DNA of 64,000 nt. It comes from Nereida sp. MMG025. GTDB lineage: Bacteria; Pseudomonadota; Alphaproteobacteria; Rhodobacterales; Rhodobacteraceae. Position numbers and translations under genes: made by a program. Under the pieces are notes generated by a model. It was not told where the DNA came from. It ran no database searches and saw nothing but the letters and a program-made list of their open reading frames with translations. Location of the stretch: assembly GCF_021654165.1 (NCBI RefSeq), contig NZ_JAKFZN010000003.1:310001-374000 (forward strand), read 5' to 3'. Positions 54,975 through 63,928 of the stretch are shown piece after piece (the first letter of the stretch is position 1; the number at the start of each line of letters is the position of its first letter).

Positions 54975-55441
54975 AACATCAGGTTGCCCTGATCGCCCAC
55001 ATCAGGCTGCGTGCCCGTGATCTGGGATTTCGCAAATTCGAACAGGGCTTTGCCGTTGCCATCGGTGGTCCATGCTTCACCCGATGAAGGGGTAAAGCGC
55101 ACCAAGCGGATATCATCATCGCTGCGCCCGTCATCAAACCACACGGCGGCCATCGGCGACCAGATTTCATCCAGTTTTTCGGGCTGTGTCTCAAGGCTCA
55201 GGGTGCCTTTGACCCAGGCATAAAGCTGGCCCTTGGCGCAGGCGACTTGATAAAGACCTGTATCACCCACCTTTGCGGCATCCGCCACATCGGTGCCATC
55301 GGCGGTGATGAACCAAATCGCATTGTCATCCTTCTTGGCGGTATGGGCCATTGGGCGGGGGGCGGCGGTATTGGGGCTAAGCATGCCTGCGCGAATATTG
55401 CTCAGGCGGTCCCAAAAGGTCTCGGTCAGGTCGTGGGCCAT
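54971..55441 (-). CDS. Pyridoxamine 5'-phosphate oxidase-like (general stress protein) family
   Basis: The 156-residue protein has the split-barrel flavin-binding pattern: AIWFITADGTDVADAA, GLYQVACAKGQLYAWVKGTLSLE and the WSPMAAVWFDDGRSDDDIRLVRFTP segment, which match general stress protein 26-type members. It may bind FMN or F420-like cofactors; true PNPOx activity is not implied. It is divergent from ivd (139 bases). Confidence 0.83.
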   Translation of the reverse strand: MAHDLTETFWDRLSNIRAGMLSPNTAAPRPMAHTAKKDDNAIWFITADGTDVADAAKVGDTGLYQVACAKGQLYAWVKGTLSLETQPEKLDEIWSPMAAVWFDDGRSDDDIRLVRFTPSSGEAWTTDGNGKALFEFAKSQITGTQPDVGDQGNLMF

Positions 55442-55510
55442 CGGGCATTCCTTTCATTTTAACGCTTCCGTGCCCAACGACCTGCGGGCGGCGAAGGTTC
55501 CGCTCGGGCA

Positions 55511-55553
55511 TTGACGTGCGGGGGTGTGCGGCTTACAACTGAACAAGTGTTCA
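55511..55553 (+). promoter_or_regulatory. Predicted promoter and TetR-like operator of the leucine catabolism operon
   Basis: TTGACG (55511-55516) is followed after 17 bases by TACAAC (55534-55539), a good sigma-70-type pair. Directly after lies the perfect palindrome TGAACA-AG-TGTTCA (55540-55553). An operator overlapping the start site would allow repression of ivd and downstream genes; TetR-type regulators of acyl-CoA pathways bind similar short palindromes. Confidence 0.5.
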
Positions 55554-55580
55554 ATAAACGCAGGCGGGGAGGCACGCGCG

Positions 55581-56744
55581 ATGTTCAACGGGTTCATGCA
55601 ATTTGACTTGGGCGAAGATGTGAATGCCCTGCGCGAGATGGTCCACAGGTGGGCGCAGGAACGCGTCAAACCGATGGCGCAGCAGATTGACCAGACCAAT
55701 GATTTCCCGTCCGAGCTTTGGACCGAAATGGGCGAACTTGGGTTGCTTGGAATCACTGTTCCCGAAGAACACGGCGGCAGCGGCATGAATTATCTGGCCC
55801 ACACCATCGCGATCGAAGAGATCGCCCGCGCCTCTGCCTCGGTCTCGCTGTCCTACGGGGCGCATAGCAACCTGTGCGTCAACCAGATCAAGCTGAACGG
55901 CACGGCCGCGCAAAAGGCGAAATACCTGCCCAAGCTGATCAGCGGCGAACATGTAGGCGCGCTTGCGATGTCTGAACCCTCGGCGGGGTCAGATGTGGTG
56001 TCGATGAAACTGCGCGCCGAAAAGCGCAACGATCATTACCGGCTGAACGGAAACAAATACTGGATCACCAATGGCCCCGATGCGTCGACTTTGGTGGTCT
56101 ATGCCAAAACCGATCCCGATGCAGGCAGCAAAGGGATCACCGCCTTTCTGATCGAAAAGGAAATGACGGGTTTCAGCACATCGCCCCATTTCGACAAACT
56201 GGGGATGCGGGGGTCCAACACCGCTGAATTGATCTTTGAAGACGTGGAAGTCCCTTTCGAGAACGTGCTTGGCGAAGAAGGCCGCGGCGTTGCCGTTCTG
56301 ATGAGCGGTCTGGACTACGAGCGCGTGGTGCTGGCAGGGATCGGCACGGGCATCATGGCCGCCTGTCTGGACGAGGTGATGCCCTATGTCTCCGAGCGCA
56401 AACAATTCGGTGTCCCCGTGGGGTCGTTCCAATTAATGCAGGGCAAACTGGCCGATATGTATACGGCGATGAATTCGGCGCGCGCTTATGTCTATGAGGT
56501 CGCCAAGGCCTGCGACCGCGGCGACGTGACCCGCGCGGATGCCGCTGCCTGCTGTCTTTATGCCTCTGAAGAGGCGATGAAACAGGCGCACCAAGCCGTG
56601 CAAGCCCTTGGCGGCGCTGGCTTTTTGTCTGATCATCCCGTCAGCCGTATTTTCCGCGACGCCAAGCTGATGGAGATCGGCGCCGGCACCTCGGAGATCC
56701 GTCGCATGCTTGTAGGCCGCGAGATGATGGGGGCGATGGCGTGA
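55581..56744 (+). CDS. ivd: Isovaleryl-CoA dehydrogenase
   Basis: This FAD acyl-CoA dehydrogenase oxidises isovaleryl-CoA to 3-methylcrotonyl-CoA in leucine breakdown. The 387-residue product has [13 protein letters not shown] and [13 protein letters not shown]-binding segments, and the catalytic Glu in [10 protein letters not shown], the position specific to isovaleryl-CoA dehydrogenase. The C-terminus shows [15 protein letters not shown] and [12 protein letters not shown]. The ATG at 55581 has GGAGG ten bases upstream. It heads the operon; the next gene starts at its stop (GTGA). Confidence 0.95.
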   Translation: MFNGFMQFDLGEDVNALREMVHRWAQERVKPMAQQIDQTNDFPSELWTEMGELGLLGITVPEEHGGSGMNYLAHTIAIEEIARASASVSLSYGAHSNLCVNQIKLNGTAAQKAKYLPKLISGEHVGALAMSEPSAGSDVVSMKLRAEKRNDHYRLNGNKYWITNGPDASTLVVYAKTDPDAGSKGITAFLIEKEMTGFSTSPHFDKLGMRGSNTAELIFEDVEVPFENVLGEEGRGVAVLMSGLDYERVVLAGIGTGIMAACLDEVMPYVSERKQFGVPVGSFQLMQGKLADMYTAMNSARAYVYEVAKACDRGDVTRADAAACCLYASEEAMKQAHQAVQALGGAGFLSDHPVSRIFRDAKLMEIGAGTSEIRRMLVGREMMGAMA

Positions 56745-57232
56745 TCAGGGGGCTGCTCATTGCGGCGCTCTTTGCAGGCGCGGCGCAAGCCAACGGTTTT
56801 GAGTTTTCGCCCGAGGCCACCGACAGCTGCACCGTCACGGCGGATGATCCGATGAGCTGTGTTATGGCCTCTGCCAATGACTGCATGTCGGGCAACCCGG
56901 GCGGTTCCAGCACAGCCGGCATGATGCGCTGCATATCGCTGGAATACGACTATTGGGACGCGCGGCTGAACGCCGCCTATCAACTGGCCTTGCAAGAGGC
57001 GGAGGCCGCCGATGAAGAGGCCAAAACCTACGGCTACACCCCGCCCAAGCTGGCCGAGCCCTTGCGCGCCATGCAACGCGCCTGGATCCCCTTTCGTGAC
57101 GCGACCTGCGCGTTCGAGCGGGCCAAATGGGGCGGCGGCACGGGCGGCGGACCTGCATCGGCGGCCTGTCTGGTGCAGGAAACGGCGCGCCAAACGTTCG
57201 AACTGGAACGCGGTGTGAGGCTGACGCGGTGA
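56741..57232 (+). CDS. LprI/DUF1311-family secreted protein
   Basis: The 163-residue precursor has a signal peptide ([17 protein letters not shown]). The mature part has six Cys residues ([36 protein letters not shown]) and the DUF1311 pattern [18 protein letters not shown] with [18 protein letters not shown]. LprI in Mycobacterium inhibits lysozyme; here the role is unknown. The GTG start overlaps the ivd stop by four bases, so it is translated from the leucine operon mRNA, an odd place for a secreted protein. Confidence 0.85.
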   Translation: MIRGLLIAALFAGAAQANGFEFSPEATDSCTVTADDPMSCVMASANDCMSGNPGGSSTAGMMRCISLEYDYWDARLNAAYQLALQEAEAADEEAKTYGYTPPKLAEPLRAMQRAWIPFRDATCAFERAKWGGGTGGGPASAACLVQETARQTFELERGVRLTR

Positions 57233-57606
57233 GCCTTTTGCGCCGCATAGCAGGGCTGCGCTGCCCGTCATGCCGCGCGCTTGTCCCCGTGGGGATATTC
57301 CAGACGTTGCGCTGGCGCGGGGTGCACGCACCTGACAGGCTTTTTGTGATCTGTGATCAGTGCCAAACGGCGTTGCGACTGAAACAAAAGACAGCGCCAA
57401 GGCTGCTGGCGGCCATCGGCTTTTTCTTTGCGCTGATGGTTGGCGTGTTTGCGGTGGCGTTTGGATTGGCACAGGTGCCTGTTTTCCTGTCAGCCCAGAA
57501 CGAATTGAACGGTTTGGGCATGATGCTGTTGCTTGTCGCGTTTGTGGTGGGTGCTTTGCAAATTTACCGGATTTACGGTGTAGAGGAGGCGGTTGATGTC
57601 GCGTGA
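57229..57606 (+). CDS. Zinc-ribbon membrane protein of unknown function
   Basis: The 125-residue protein begins with a short basic segment, then two CxxC pairs (CPSC near residue 12 and CDQC near residue 43) that could bind one zinc, then two hydrophobic helices (about 59-83 and 93-114). The start is GTG overlapping the LprI-like stop (GTGA), and the end overlaps mccB by 11 bases. No family name comes to mind. Overlaps on both sides imply that it is translated as part of the leucine operon. Confidence 0.75.
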   Translation: MSLLRRIAGLRCPSCRALVPVGIFQTLRWRGVHAPDRLFVICDQCQTALRLKQKTAPRLLAAIGFFFALMVGVFAVAFGLAQVPVFLSAQNELNGLGMMLLLVAFVVGALQIYRIYGVEEAVDVA

Positions 57607-59179
57607 CGCACATTTGGAGGCCATCGCGTTGGTGCAAAGCGCGGTTGCCCAAGCCGCCGCAGGGGGCGGTGAAAAATCGCGTGCGCGGCATGTCGGGCGC
57701 GGCAAGATGCTGCCGCGTGACCGTGTGGCGGGTTTGCTGGATGTGGGCAGCGATTTTCTGGAAGTGGGTGCCACAGCGGCACATGGCATGTATGATGGCG
57801 CCTGTCCCGGCGGGGGCGTGGTGGCCGGTGTCGGCACGGTGCATGGACGCCAAGTGATGGTGGTGTGCAACGATGCCACCGTGAAGGGCGGCACGTATTA
57901 TCCGATCACTGTCAAAAAGCATTTGCGCGCGCAGGAAATCGCCCAAGCGTGCCATTTGCCGTGTGTTTATCTTGTGGACAGCGGCGGGGCGAACCTGCCC
58001 AACCAAGACGAGGTCTTTCCCGACCGCGACCACTTTGGCCGCATCTTTTACAATCAGGCGCAGATGTCAGCGGCGGGTATTGCGCAGATCGCGGTTGTGA
58101 TGGGATCGTGCACGGCGGGGGGCGCTTATGTGCCTGCGATGTCGGATGTGTCGATCATCGTCAAAGAGCAGGGCACCATTTTTCTGGCAGGTCCACCACT
58201 GGTCAAGGCCGCAACGGGCGAGGACGTGAGCGCTGAGGATTTGGGCGGCGGTGATGTGCATACGCGGCTGTCAGGCGTGGCCGATTATCTGGCCGAAGAT
58301 GACGCCCATGCGCTGGCGCTGGCGCGAGAAGCGGTACGCAATTTGGGCGGGGACACGCTTCGTCCCCGCGGGGACAAAGTTAACGAAAAGTTAAACGTTA
58401 ACAAAGTGTTGCCGCCAAAAGGGGATGCAGAGGACATCTTTGATATCGTTCCCGCAGACTTGCGCCAGCCTTATGATATCCGCAAGCTGATCGCGACTTT
58501 GGTTGACGGATCACAGTTTGACGAATTCAAGGCGCGTTTTGGCGAAACGCTGGTGACAGGTTTTGCCGAGATTGAAGGCATCAAGGTGGGCATCATCGCC
58601 AACAACGGGGTTCTGTTCCGTGAAAGCGCCGAAAAGGGCGCGCATTTTGTGCAGCTGTGCAGCCAGCGCAAAATTCCTTTGGTATTTTTGCAAAATATCA
58701 CGGGCTTTATGGTGGGCCGCAAATACGAAAACGAAGGGATCGCACGAGCAGGGGCCAAGATGGTCACGGCTGTCGCGACCACAAGCGTGCCCAAGATCAC
58801 GATGATTGTGGGCGGCAGTTACGGCGCGGGCAATTACGGCATGGCGGGGCGGGCCTATAGCCCCGCGTTTATGTGGGCGTGGCCGACATCGCGCACGGGC
58901 GTCATGGGGGCCGAACAAGCGGCAGGCGTTCTGGCGACCGTCAAACGCGATGCGGTGGAACGCGCCGGCGGCACCATGAGCGATGACGAGGAAGCAGCGA
59001 TCAAAGCGCCTGTGCTGGCGCAATTCGAGGAACAGGCCCATCCGCTTTATGCCTCGGCGCGGCTTTGGGATGACGGGATTATTGATCCGCGCGACAGCCG
59101 CAAGGTGCTGGCCCTGAGCCTGCGCGCGGCCTTGAACGCGCCTATCACAGACACGCGGTTTGGCGTGTTTCGGATGTGA
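57596..59179 (+). CDS. mccB: Methylcrotonyl-CoA carboxylase carboxyltransferase (beta) subunit
   Basis: MccB transfers CO2 from carboxybiotin to 3-methylcrotonyl-CoA. The 527-residue crotonase-like product has [28 protein letters not shown] read in segments, [13 protein letters not shown], and in the C-terminal half [11 protein letters not shown] and [16 protein letters not shown], as in other MCC beta subunits. AGGAGG lies seven bases before the ATG. The linker between the two halves (residues about 250-285) is longer than I expect and contains an A/T-rich, palindromic patch. Confidence 0.95.
   Translation: MSRDAHLEAIALVQSAVAQAAAGGGEKSRARHVGRGKMLPRDRVAGLLDVGSDFLEVGATAAHGMYDGACPGGGVVAGVGTVHGRQVMVVCNDATVKGGTYYPITVKKHLRAQEIAQACHLPCVYLVDSGGANLPNQDEVFPDRDHFGRIFYNQAQMSAAGIAQIAVVMGSCTAGGAYVPAMSDVSIIVKEQGTIFLAGPPLVKAATGEDVSAEDLGGGDVHTRLSGVADYLAEDDAHALALAREAVRNLGGDTLRPRGDKVNEKLNVNKVLPPKGDAEDIFDIVPADLRQPYDIRKLIATLVDGSQFDEFKARFGETLVTGFAEIEGIKVGIIANNGVLFRESAEKGAHFVQLCSQRKIPLVFLQNITGFMVGRKYENEGIARAGAKMVTAVATTSVPKITMIVGGSYGAGNYGMAGRAYSPAFMWAWPTSRTGVMGAEQAAGVLATVKRDAVERAGGTMSDDEEAAIKAPVLAQFEEQAHPLYASARLWDDGIIDPRDSRKVLALSLRAALNAPITDTRFGVFRM
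58348..58402. repeat. Palindrome and GTTAA cluster inside mccB
   Basis: CGGGGAC (58348-58354), GTCCCCG (58362-58368) and CGGGGAC (58369-58375) form a hairpin plus repeat, followed by GTTAAC (58379-58384), GTTAAA (58390-58395) and GTTAAC (58397-58402). The second half is far richer in A/T than the gene around it. It encodes an inter-domain segment ([13 protein letters not shown]). Confidence 0.65.
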
Positions 59180-59215
59180 GGATTTAGGTATTTGGACAAT
59201 AATGAAGGCAGGGTC

Positions 59216-61129
59216 ATGCGTAAACTTCTGATCGCCAATCGGGGTGAGATCGCGGTGCGGATCATGCGCACGGCCCGCATGATGGGCATTGCCACGGTTG
59301 CTGTCTATTCGGATGCGGACGCGGATGCGCTGCATGTCAGGCAGGCCGATGAGGCGGTGCGTTTGGGGCTGGCGGCTGCGGACCAAAGCTATCTTGTGAT
59401 CGATAAGGTGATTGCGGCGGCCAAGGCAACGGGCGCCGATGCTATTCATCCCGGCTACGGATTTTTGTCGGAAAACCCCGAATTTGTGGAAGCCGTTGAA
59501 GCGGCGGGGTTGGTGTTTGTGGGCCCATCGGCTGATGCGATCCGCAAAATGGGGCTGAAGGATGCGGCCAAAGCGCTGATGGAGGCGGCTGACGTCCCTG
59601 TTGTGCCGGGCTATCATGGGGCCGATCAGGATGATGCGACTTTGGCCCGTGCGGCGGCTGATATCGGCTATCCCGTTTTGATCAAAGCTGTGGCTGGCGG
59701 CGGCGGCAAGGGGATGCGGATTGTTGAGGGTGCAGATGCGTTTGCGGCCGCTTTGGACAGCGCACGCAATGAGGCGCGTGCGGCATTTGGCAACGCGGAT
59801 GTGTTGATTGAAAAATACCTCAGCCAGTCGCGCCACATTGAGGTGCAGGTCTTTGGCGATGGCACAGACGCCGTGCATTTGTTTGAGCGTGATTGTTCCT
59901 TGCAAAGGCGCCATCAGAAGGTGATCGAGGAGGCCCCTGCGCCTGATGTGCCGCAAAAGATGCGCGATGCGATGGGGGCGGCGGCGGTGCGCGCGGCGCA
60001 AGCGATTGGCTACAAAGGGGCAGGGACGGTTGAGTTTATCGTCGATGCCAGTGGGCCGCTGCGCGACGATGGTTTTTATTTTATGGAGATGAACACGCGA
60101 TTGCAGGTCGAACACCCTGTGACCGAAGCGGTGTGCGGTGTTGATCTGGTCGCCTGGCAATTGCGTGTCGCTTCTGGCGCGCCCTTGCCCGCCACGCAAA
60201 GCGCATTGTCCCTGAACGGCCATGCCATAGAGGTGCGCGTTTATGCCGAAGATGTGCCTGCGGGTTTTTTGCCTGCCACGGGGCGGCTTGAGCATTTGGT
60301 GGTGCCACAAGAGACGCGGTGGGACGCAGGCGTTGAACAGGGCGATGCGGTGGGCGCCTATTATGATCCGATGATTGCCAAACTGGTGGTGCATGGCACA
60401 GATCGCGCGGATGCTTTGGCGCGGATGGCGCAGGCGCTGGACGGTCTGCAGATTGCAGGGCTCACCACGAATGTAGGGTTTTTGCGGCGTTTGATTGCGG
60501 TGGATGGCTTTCAAAGCGGGCAGGTCCATACGGGGTTGATTGAGGCGCATTTGGAGGCTTTGACCCAAAGGCCTGATCCTTGTTCGCGCTCTATCGCCTT
60601 GGCGGCGGTGTCTTTGGCAGGACCACATGGGGACGGGTTTGCGCTGTGGCAGCCTTTGACATGGGATGTGACGCTTGCGGTGAATGGCACGCACCATGTG
60701 GTGCGATTGACCCCCGACACTGCAGGCTGGCAGGTGGATGTGGCCGGGCGCGTCCATTTGGTGAATGGGCGCGAGATTGACGGGCAAGTTGTGCCCGCAA
60801 CAGTGGTGCAACTGGAAAATCGCGTCAGTGTATTTTGGGGCAACGATTATGTGTTCGAGCGTGTGGATCCGCTGGACCGCACGGTGCAGGTAGCGGCAGG
60901 CGACAGCGTGGCGGCGCCTATGCCAGGTGTGGTGCGGGCGCTGGACGTGGCCGTGGGCGACCCTGTGAGGGCCGGCGCACGCGTCGCAGTGTTGGAAGCG
61001 ATGAAGATGGAGCAGGCCTTGGTCGCCCCGCGGGACGGCGTGGTGGCGCAGGTCAATGCCGCGGTCGGCGGGCAGGTGGCGGCGGGCGATGTGCTTGTGG
61101 CGCTTGATGTGCCAGAGGCTGCGGAATGA
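59216..61129 (+). CDS. mccA: Methylcrotonyl-CoA carboxylase biotin (alpha) subunit
   Basis: MccA carries biotin carboxylase and biotin carrier domains. The 637-residue product begins RKLLIANRGEIAVRI, has the ATP-grasp glycine loop AGGGGKGMRIV and MEMNTRLQVEHPVTE, and ends in a biotinyl domain with EAMKMEQ, where Lys597 takes biotin. The upstream TTG (59192) is rejected; AAGGCAGGG precedes the ATG at 59216. The stop overlaps the GST gene by four bases. Confidence 0.96.
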   Translation: MRKLLIANRGEIAVRIMRTARMMGIATVAVYSDADADALHVRQADEAVRLGLAAADQSYLVIDKVIAAAKATGADAIHPGYGFLSENPEFVEAVEAAGLVFVGPSADAIRKMGLKDAAKALMEAADVPVVPGYHGADQDDATLARAAADIGYPVLIKAVAGGGGKGMRIVEGADAFAAALDSARNEARAAFGNADVLIEKYLSQSRHIEVQVFGDGTDAVHLFERDCSLQRRHQKVIEEAPAPDVPQKMRDAMGAAAVRAAQAIGYKGAGTVEFIVDASGPLRDDGFYFMEMNTRLQVEHPVTEAVCGVDLVAWQLRVASGAPLPATQSALSLNGHAIEVRVYAEDVPAGFLPATGRLEHLVVPQETRWDAGVEQGDAVGAYYDPMIAKLVVHGTDRADALARMAQALDGLQIAGLTTNVGFLRRLIAVDGFQSGQVHTGLIEAHLEALTQRPDPCSRSIALAAVSLAGPHGDGFALWQPLTWDVTLAVNGTHHVVRLTPDTAGWQVDVAGRVHLVNGREIDGQVVPATVVQLENRVSVFWGNDYVFERVDPLDRTVQVAAGDSVAAPMPGVVRALDVAVGDPVRAGARVAVLEAMKMEQALVAPRDGVVAQVNAAVGGQVAAGDVLVALDVPEAAE

Positions 61130-61782
61130 TCCGCCTGCATCACTGTGCGCAGACGCGGTCGATGCGCACCTTGTGGGTATTGCATGAACTGGCTGTGCCT
61201 TTTGAGGTGGTGCGTCATCCCTTTGGCAAGAACCTGCGCGATCCGGATTTTCTGGCGTTGAACCCTGCAGGGCGCGTGCCTGCTTTGGAGTTGGACGGTG
61301 CCGCGATGTTTGAAACGGGCGCCATGACAGAGCTGCTTTGCGAACGCTTTGATCCAGACGGGCTTGGGCGCAGGGCAGGGCATGCCGAACGGGCAGAGTG
61401 GCTGCAATGGGTGCATTTTGCCGAAACGATCAGCCAGCATGCCGCGGCACTTACGCAGCAACATGTTGTTTTATATGAAGATTCCATGCGGTCTGCCATC
61501 GTGATGAAGCTGGAAGCGGCGCGTATCGGCAAATGCTATGAGGCGTTAGAGAGCGTGCTTGGGACGCGTGACTATTTGCTGGAGGGTGGTTTTTCGGCTG
61601 CAGATATCAGTGTGGGCCAAGCGGTGTATATGGCACGGCATTTCAAACGGCTTGAGGACACGCCTGCTGTCGCGGCTTGGTACGCACGGTGCACCGCCCG
61701 AGAGGGGTTTCAAAAAAGCCTGCCGCAAGAGGATGAGCCGCGTCTTTATGCGCAGGACTTCTATCCCGCGTGGGAGGGGTGA
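61126..61782 (+). CDS. Glutathione S-transferase family protein
   Basis: The 218-residue protein has a thioredoxin-fold N-terminus (IRLHHCAQTRSMRTLWVLHEL) with NPAGRVPALELDG and the ETGAMTELLCERF strand-helix of GSTs, then an all-helical C-terminal domain (YLLEGGFSAADISVGQ). The substrate is unknown. ATGA overlap with mccA and direct abutment to hmgL place it within the leucine operon. It may protect against reactive acyl-CoA intermediates, which is inference. Confidence 0.88.
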   Translation: MIRLHHCAQTRSMRTLWVLHELAVPFEVVRHPFGKNLRDPDFLALNPAGRVPALELDGAAMFETGAMTELLCERFDPDGLGRRAGHAERAEWLQWVHFAETISQHAAALTQQHVVLYEDSMRSAIVMKLEAARIGKCYEALESVLGTRDYLLEGGFSAADISVGQAVYMARHFKRLEDTPAVAAWYARCTAREGFQKSLPQEDEPRLYAQDFYPAWEG

Positions 61783-62649
61783 ATGGACGACCGCGTCGAA
61801 ATTGTTGAGGTGGGGCCACGCGACGGGCTTCAAAACGAGGCGCGCCCCATAGATGTTGCGCAAAAGCTGGCCCTTATTGAGGCCTGCGCTGATGCAGGGT
61901 TGCGCCATATCGAGGTTGGGGCATTTGTCAGCCCCAAGTGGGTGCCGCAGATGGCCAATAGTGCCGAGGTGGTGGCCCGATTGCCCAAGCGGGATGTTTT
62001 ATGGTCTGTTCTGGTACCAAATATGCGTGGCATGGCAGGTCTTGATGCGATTGAAGATCATTTGGTTGGCGAAATTGCCGTCTTTGTTTCCGCCAGTGAA
62101 GGATTCAGTCGTTCGAACCTGAATTGTTCGATAGATGAAAGTATTGAGCGATTATTACCTGTCATAGACCAAGTAAAAAATCGTAAATTGAATGTGCGCG
62201 GGTATGTCAGCTGTATCACAGATTGCCCTTTTGATGGCCCTGTTGCGCCATCGCAGGTGGCGCAGGTCTCTGACAAGTTGATGGGGGCGGGCTGCGATAG
62301 CCTGAGCCTTGGAGATACAATCGGCAAAGGCACGCCAGAGCGGGTGGATGCGGCAGTGGCAGCCGTTTTGGATGTTGCAGAACCGTCCAGAGTTGCGGGC
62401 CATTTCCACGATACCAACGGGCGTGCGATTGAAAATGTCGCGGTGTGTCTGGAACGTGGGTTGCGAATTTTTGACAGCGCCGTGGGCGGGTTGGGCGGAT
62501 GCCCTTATGCGCCGGGTGCGGCGGGCAATTTGGCGACAGAAACGCTGGTCGGCTATCTGCACGGCGCGGGGTTTGACACAGGTGTGGATGAAACGGCGCT
62601 GATGAAGGCGGCGAAATTGGCAAAGGGACTGCGTGATGGACACCATTGA
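61783..62649 (+). CDS. hmgL: Hydroxymethylglutaryl-CoA lyase
   Basis: This enzyme splits HMG-CoA into acetyl-CoA and acetoacetate, the last step of leucine breakdown. The 288-residue TIM-barrel protein has VEVGPRDGLQNE at the N-terminus with the metal-binding Asp, HIEVGAFVSPKWVPQM, HFHDTNGRA with the metal His pair, and the mobile-loop GGLGGCPYAPGAAGN with the catalytic Cys. It starts directly after the GST stop and overlaps liuC by 14 bases. Confidence 0.95.
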   Translation: MDDRVEIVEVGPRDGLQNEARPIDVAQKLALIEACADAGLRHIEVGAFVSPKWVPQMANSAEVVARLPKRDVLWSVLVPNMRGMAGLDAIEDHLVGEIAVFVSASEGFSRSNLNCSIDESIERLLPVIDQVKNRKLNVRGYVSCITDCPFDGPVAPSQVAQVSDKLMGAGCDSLSLGDTIGKGTPERVDAAVAAVLDVAEPSRVAGHFHDTNGRAIENVAVCLERGLRIFDSAVGGLGGCPYAPGAAGNLATETLVGYLHGAGFDTGVDETALMKAAKLAKGLRDGHH

Positions 62650-63412
62650 GATTGAGCAAAACGCGCGCGGTGTGGCAACGCTTTGGCTGTCGCGTCCTGA
62701 AAAACGCAATGCGATGTCCGCGCAAATGATCGCGGAGCTCACGCAAGCCGCGCAAGATTTGAATACAGGCGGTGCGCGGGTGGTTGTCTTGCGCGCGCGC
62801 GGTGATGTCTTTTGCGCGGGTGGTGATCTTGGTTGGATGCGCGCGCAGATGGAGGCGGACCGCGCCACGCGTGCGCGCGAGGCACGGAACCTTGCGATGA
62901 TGCTTAAAGCCTTGAACGAATTGCAAAAACCTTTGATCGGGGCAGTTGAGGGCAACAGCTTTGGGGGCGGGGTTGGCCTGATGTCGGTCTGTGATGTGGT
63001 GATCGCGCGGCCATCGGCGAAGTTTGCATTGACCGAGACGAAACTGGGCCTGATCCCTGCAACCATTGGGCCGTATGTGGTGGCCCGCCTTGGCGCGGGG
63101 GCTGCGCGACAGGTGTTTATGTCGGGGCGGTTGTTTGATGCGCCAGAGGCGGTGCGCCTTGGGTTGGTGGCGCAGGCGACCGATGATGTGGACGGGGCGA
63201 TTGACGCGGAAATCACGGCTTATTTATCTTGTGCGCCATCGGCCGTGGCGGCGGCGAAATCCTTGGTTCATCGACTGGACGGCATTGCAGATGCAGCCAT
63301 CGACGACAGTATCCAAGCCCTTGTTACGCAATGGGAATCGCCCGAGGCGCAACAGGGTATTGCCGCGTTTTTTGATAAACAGGCCGCGCCTTGGGTGCAG
63401 ACACCGTCCTGA
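62636..63412 (+). CDS. liuC: Enoyl-CoA hydratase/isomerase, probable methylglutaconyl-CoA hydratase
   Basis: In this operon the enzyme most likely hydrates 3-methylglutaconyl-CoA to HMG-CoA. The 258-residue crotonase-fold protein has SRPEKRNAMS, FCAGGDLGWM for the oxyanion loop, and EGNSFGGGVGLMSVCDVVIA; the acidic residue of TETKLGLIPATIGPYV is the usual catalytic Glu position. AAGGGAC precedes the ATG at 62636; a GTG one codon earlier is possible. It completes the leucine pathway. Confidence 0.9.
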   Translation: MDTIEIEQNARGVATLWLSRPEKRNAMSAQMIAELTQAAQDLNTGGARVVVLRARGDVFCAGGDLGWMRAQMEADRATRAREARNLAMMLKALNELQKPLIGAVEGNSFGGGVGLMSVCDVVIARPSAKFALTETKLGLIPATIGPYVVARLGAGAARQVFMSGRLFDAPEAVRLGLVAQATDDVDGAIDAEITAYLSCAPSAVAAAKSLVHRLDGIADAAIDDSIQALVTQWESPEAQQGIAAFFDKQAAPWVQTPS

Positions 63413-63520
63413 GCGCGGCAAATAGCCCGCGAAATCTGCCACGAAAAACATGCCCGCGCCGTTGACCCTTTGGGGGGAGAGGAGTAGGAGAGCGGTAGCC
63501 AAAAGTAGACGTGCGCAGGC

Positions 63521-63928
63521 ATGTCCTTCGTCATGGAGACGCAAACCGTGGATACCCTTTCGACGACTGCTCTTGCCGGGCAGTACCTTCCGATCCTTGT
63601 TTTTCTGGGCCTCGCCATTGGCCTGGGCCTTGTTTTGATCCTTGCTGCGGTGATTGTCGCTATCCGCAACCCTGACCCCGAAAAGGTGAGTGCTTATGAA
63701 TGCGGGTTCAACGCATTCGATGACGCGCGGATGAAATTTGATGTGCGCTTTTATCTGGTGTCGATCCTGTTCATCATTTTTGATCTTGAAGTGGCTTTCC
63801 TGTTTCCATGGGCGGTCGCCTTCAAGGATATCAGCATGGTGGGTTTCTGGTCGATGATGGTGTTCTTGGGCGTTTTGACCATCGGGTTTGCCTATGAGTG
63901 GAAAAAAGGAGCGTTGGAATGGGAGTGA
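63521..63928 (+). CDS. nuoA: NuoA, NADH:quinone oxidoreductase subunit A
   Basis: NuoA is a small membrane subunit of complex I near the quinone site. The 135-residue product has three helices, with the conserved loop [25 protein letters not shown] between helices 1 and 2 read in parts, and [12 protein letters not shown]. The start may be 63521 or the ATG at 63533; the first is kept because the second has no better ribosome site. A weak promoter-like TTGACC lies at 63462. nuoB overlaps its 3' end. Confidence 0.95.
   Translation: MSFVMETQTVDTLSTTALAGQYLPILVFLGLAIGLGLVLILAAVIVAIRNPDPEKVSAYECGFNAFDDARMKFDVRFYLVSILFIIFDLEVAFLFPWAVAFKDISMVGFWSMMVFLGVLTIGFAYEWKKGALEWE

Noticed and set aside
56633-58033. 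A 466-codon minus-strand frame opposite ivd, the LprI-like gene and mccB
   Set aside because: It crosses several plus-strand genes with overlapping starts and has low-complexity Arg/Gln/Pro-rich content, so it is a shadow.
59180-59215. Possible remnant of the A/T-rich tail of the twin-hairpin repeat between mccB and mccA (TATTTGGACAATAATGAAG)
   Set aside because: No hairpin pair is next to it and the similarity to the tail at about 44399-44420 is short and partial.
58511-60811. A 766-codon frame on the minus strand opposite mccB and mccA
   Set aside because: Composition is Arg/His/Gln-rich with no recognisable fold, and it spans two certain genes on the other strand.
63462-63490. TTGACC-N17-TAGGAG as the nuo operon promoter
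   Set aside because: The -10 candidate lacks the expected TAnnnT pattern, so it was mentioned only as weak and not listed as a feature.
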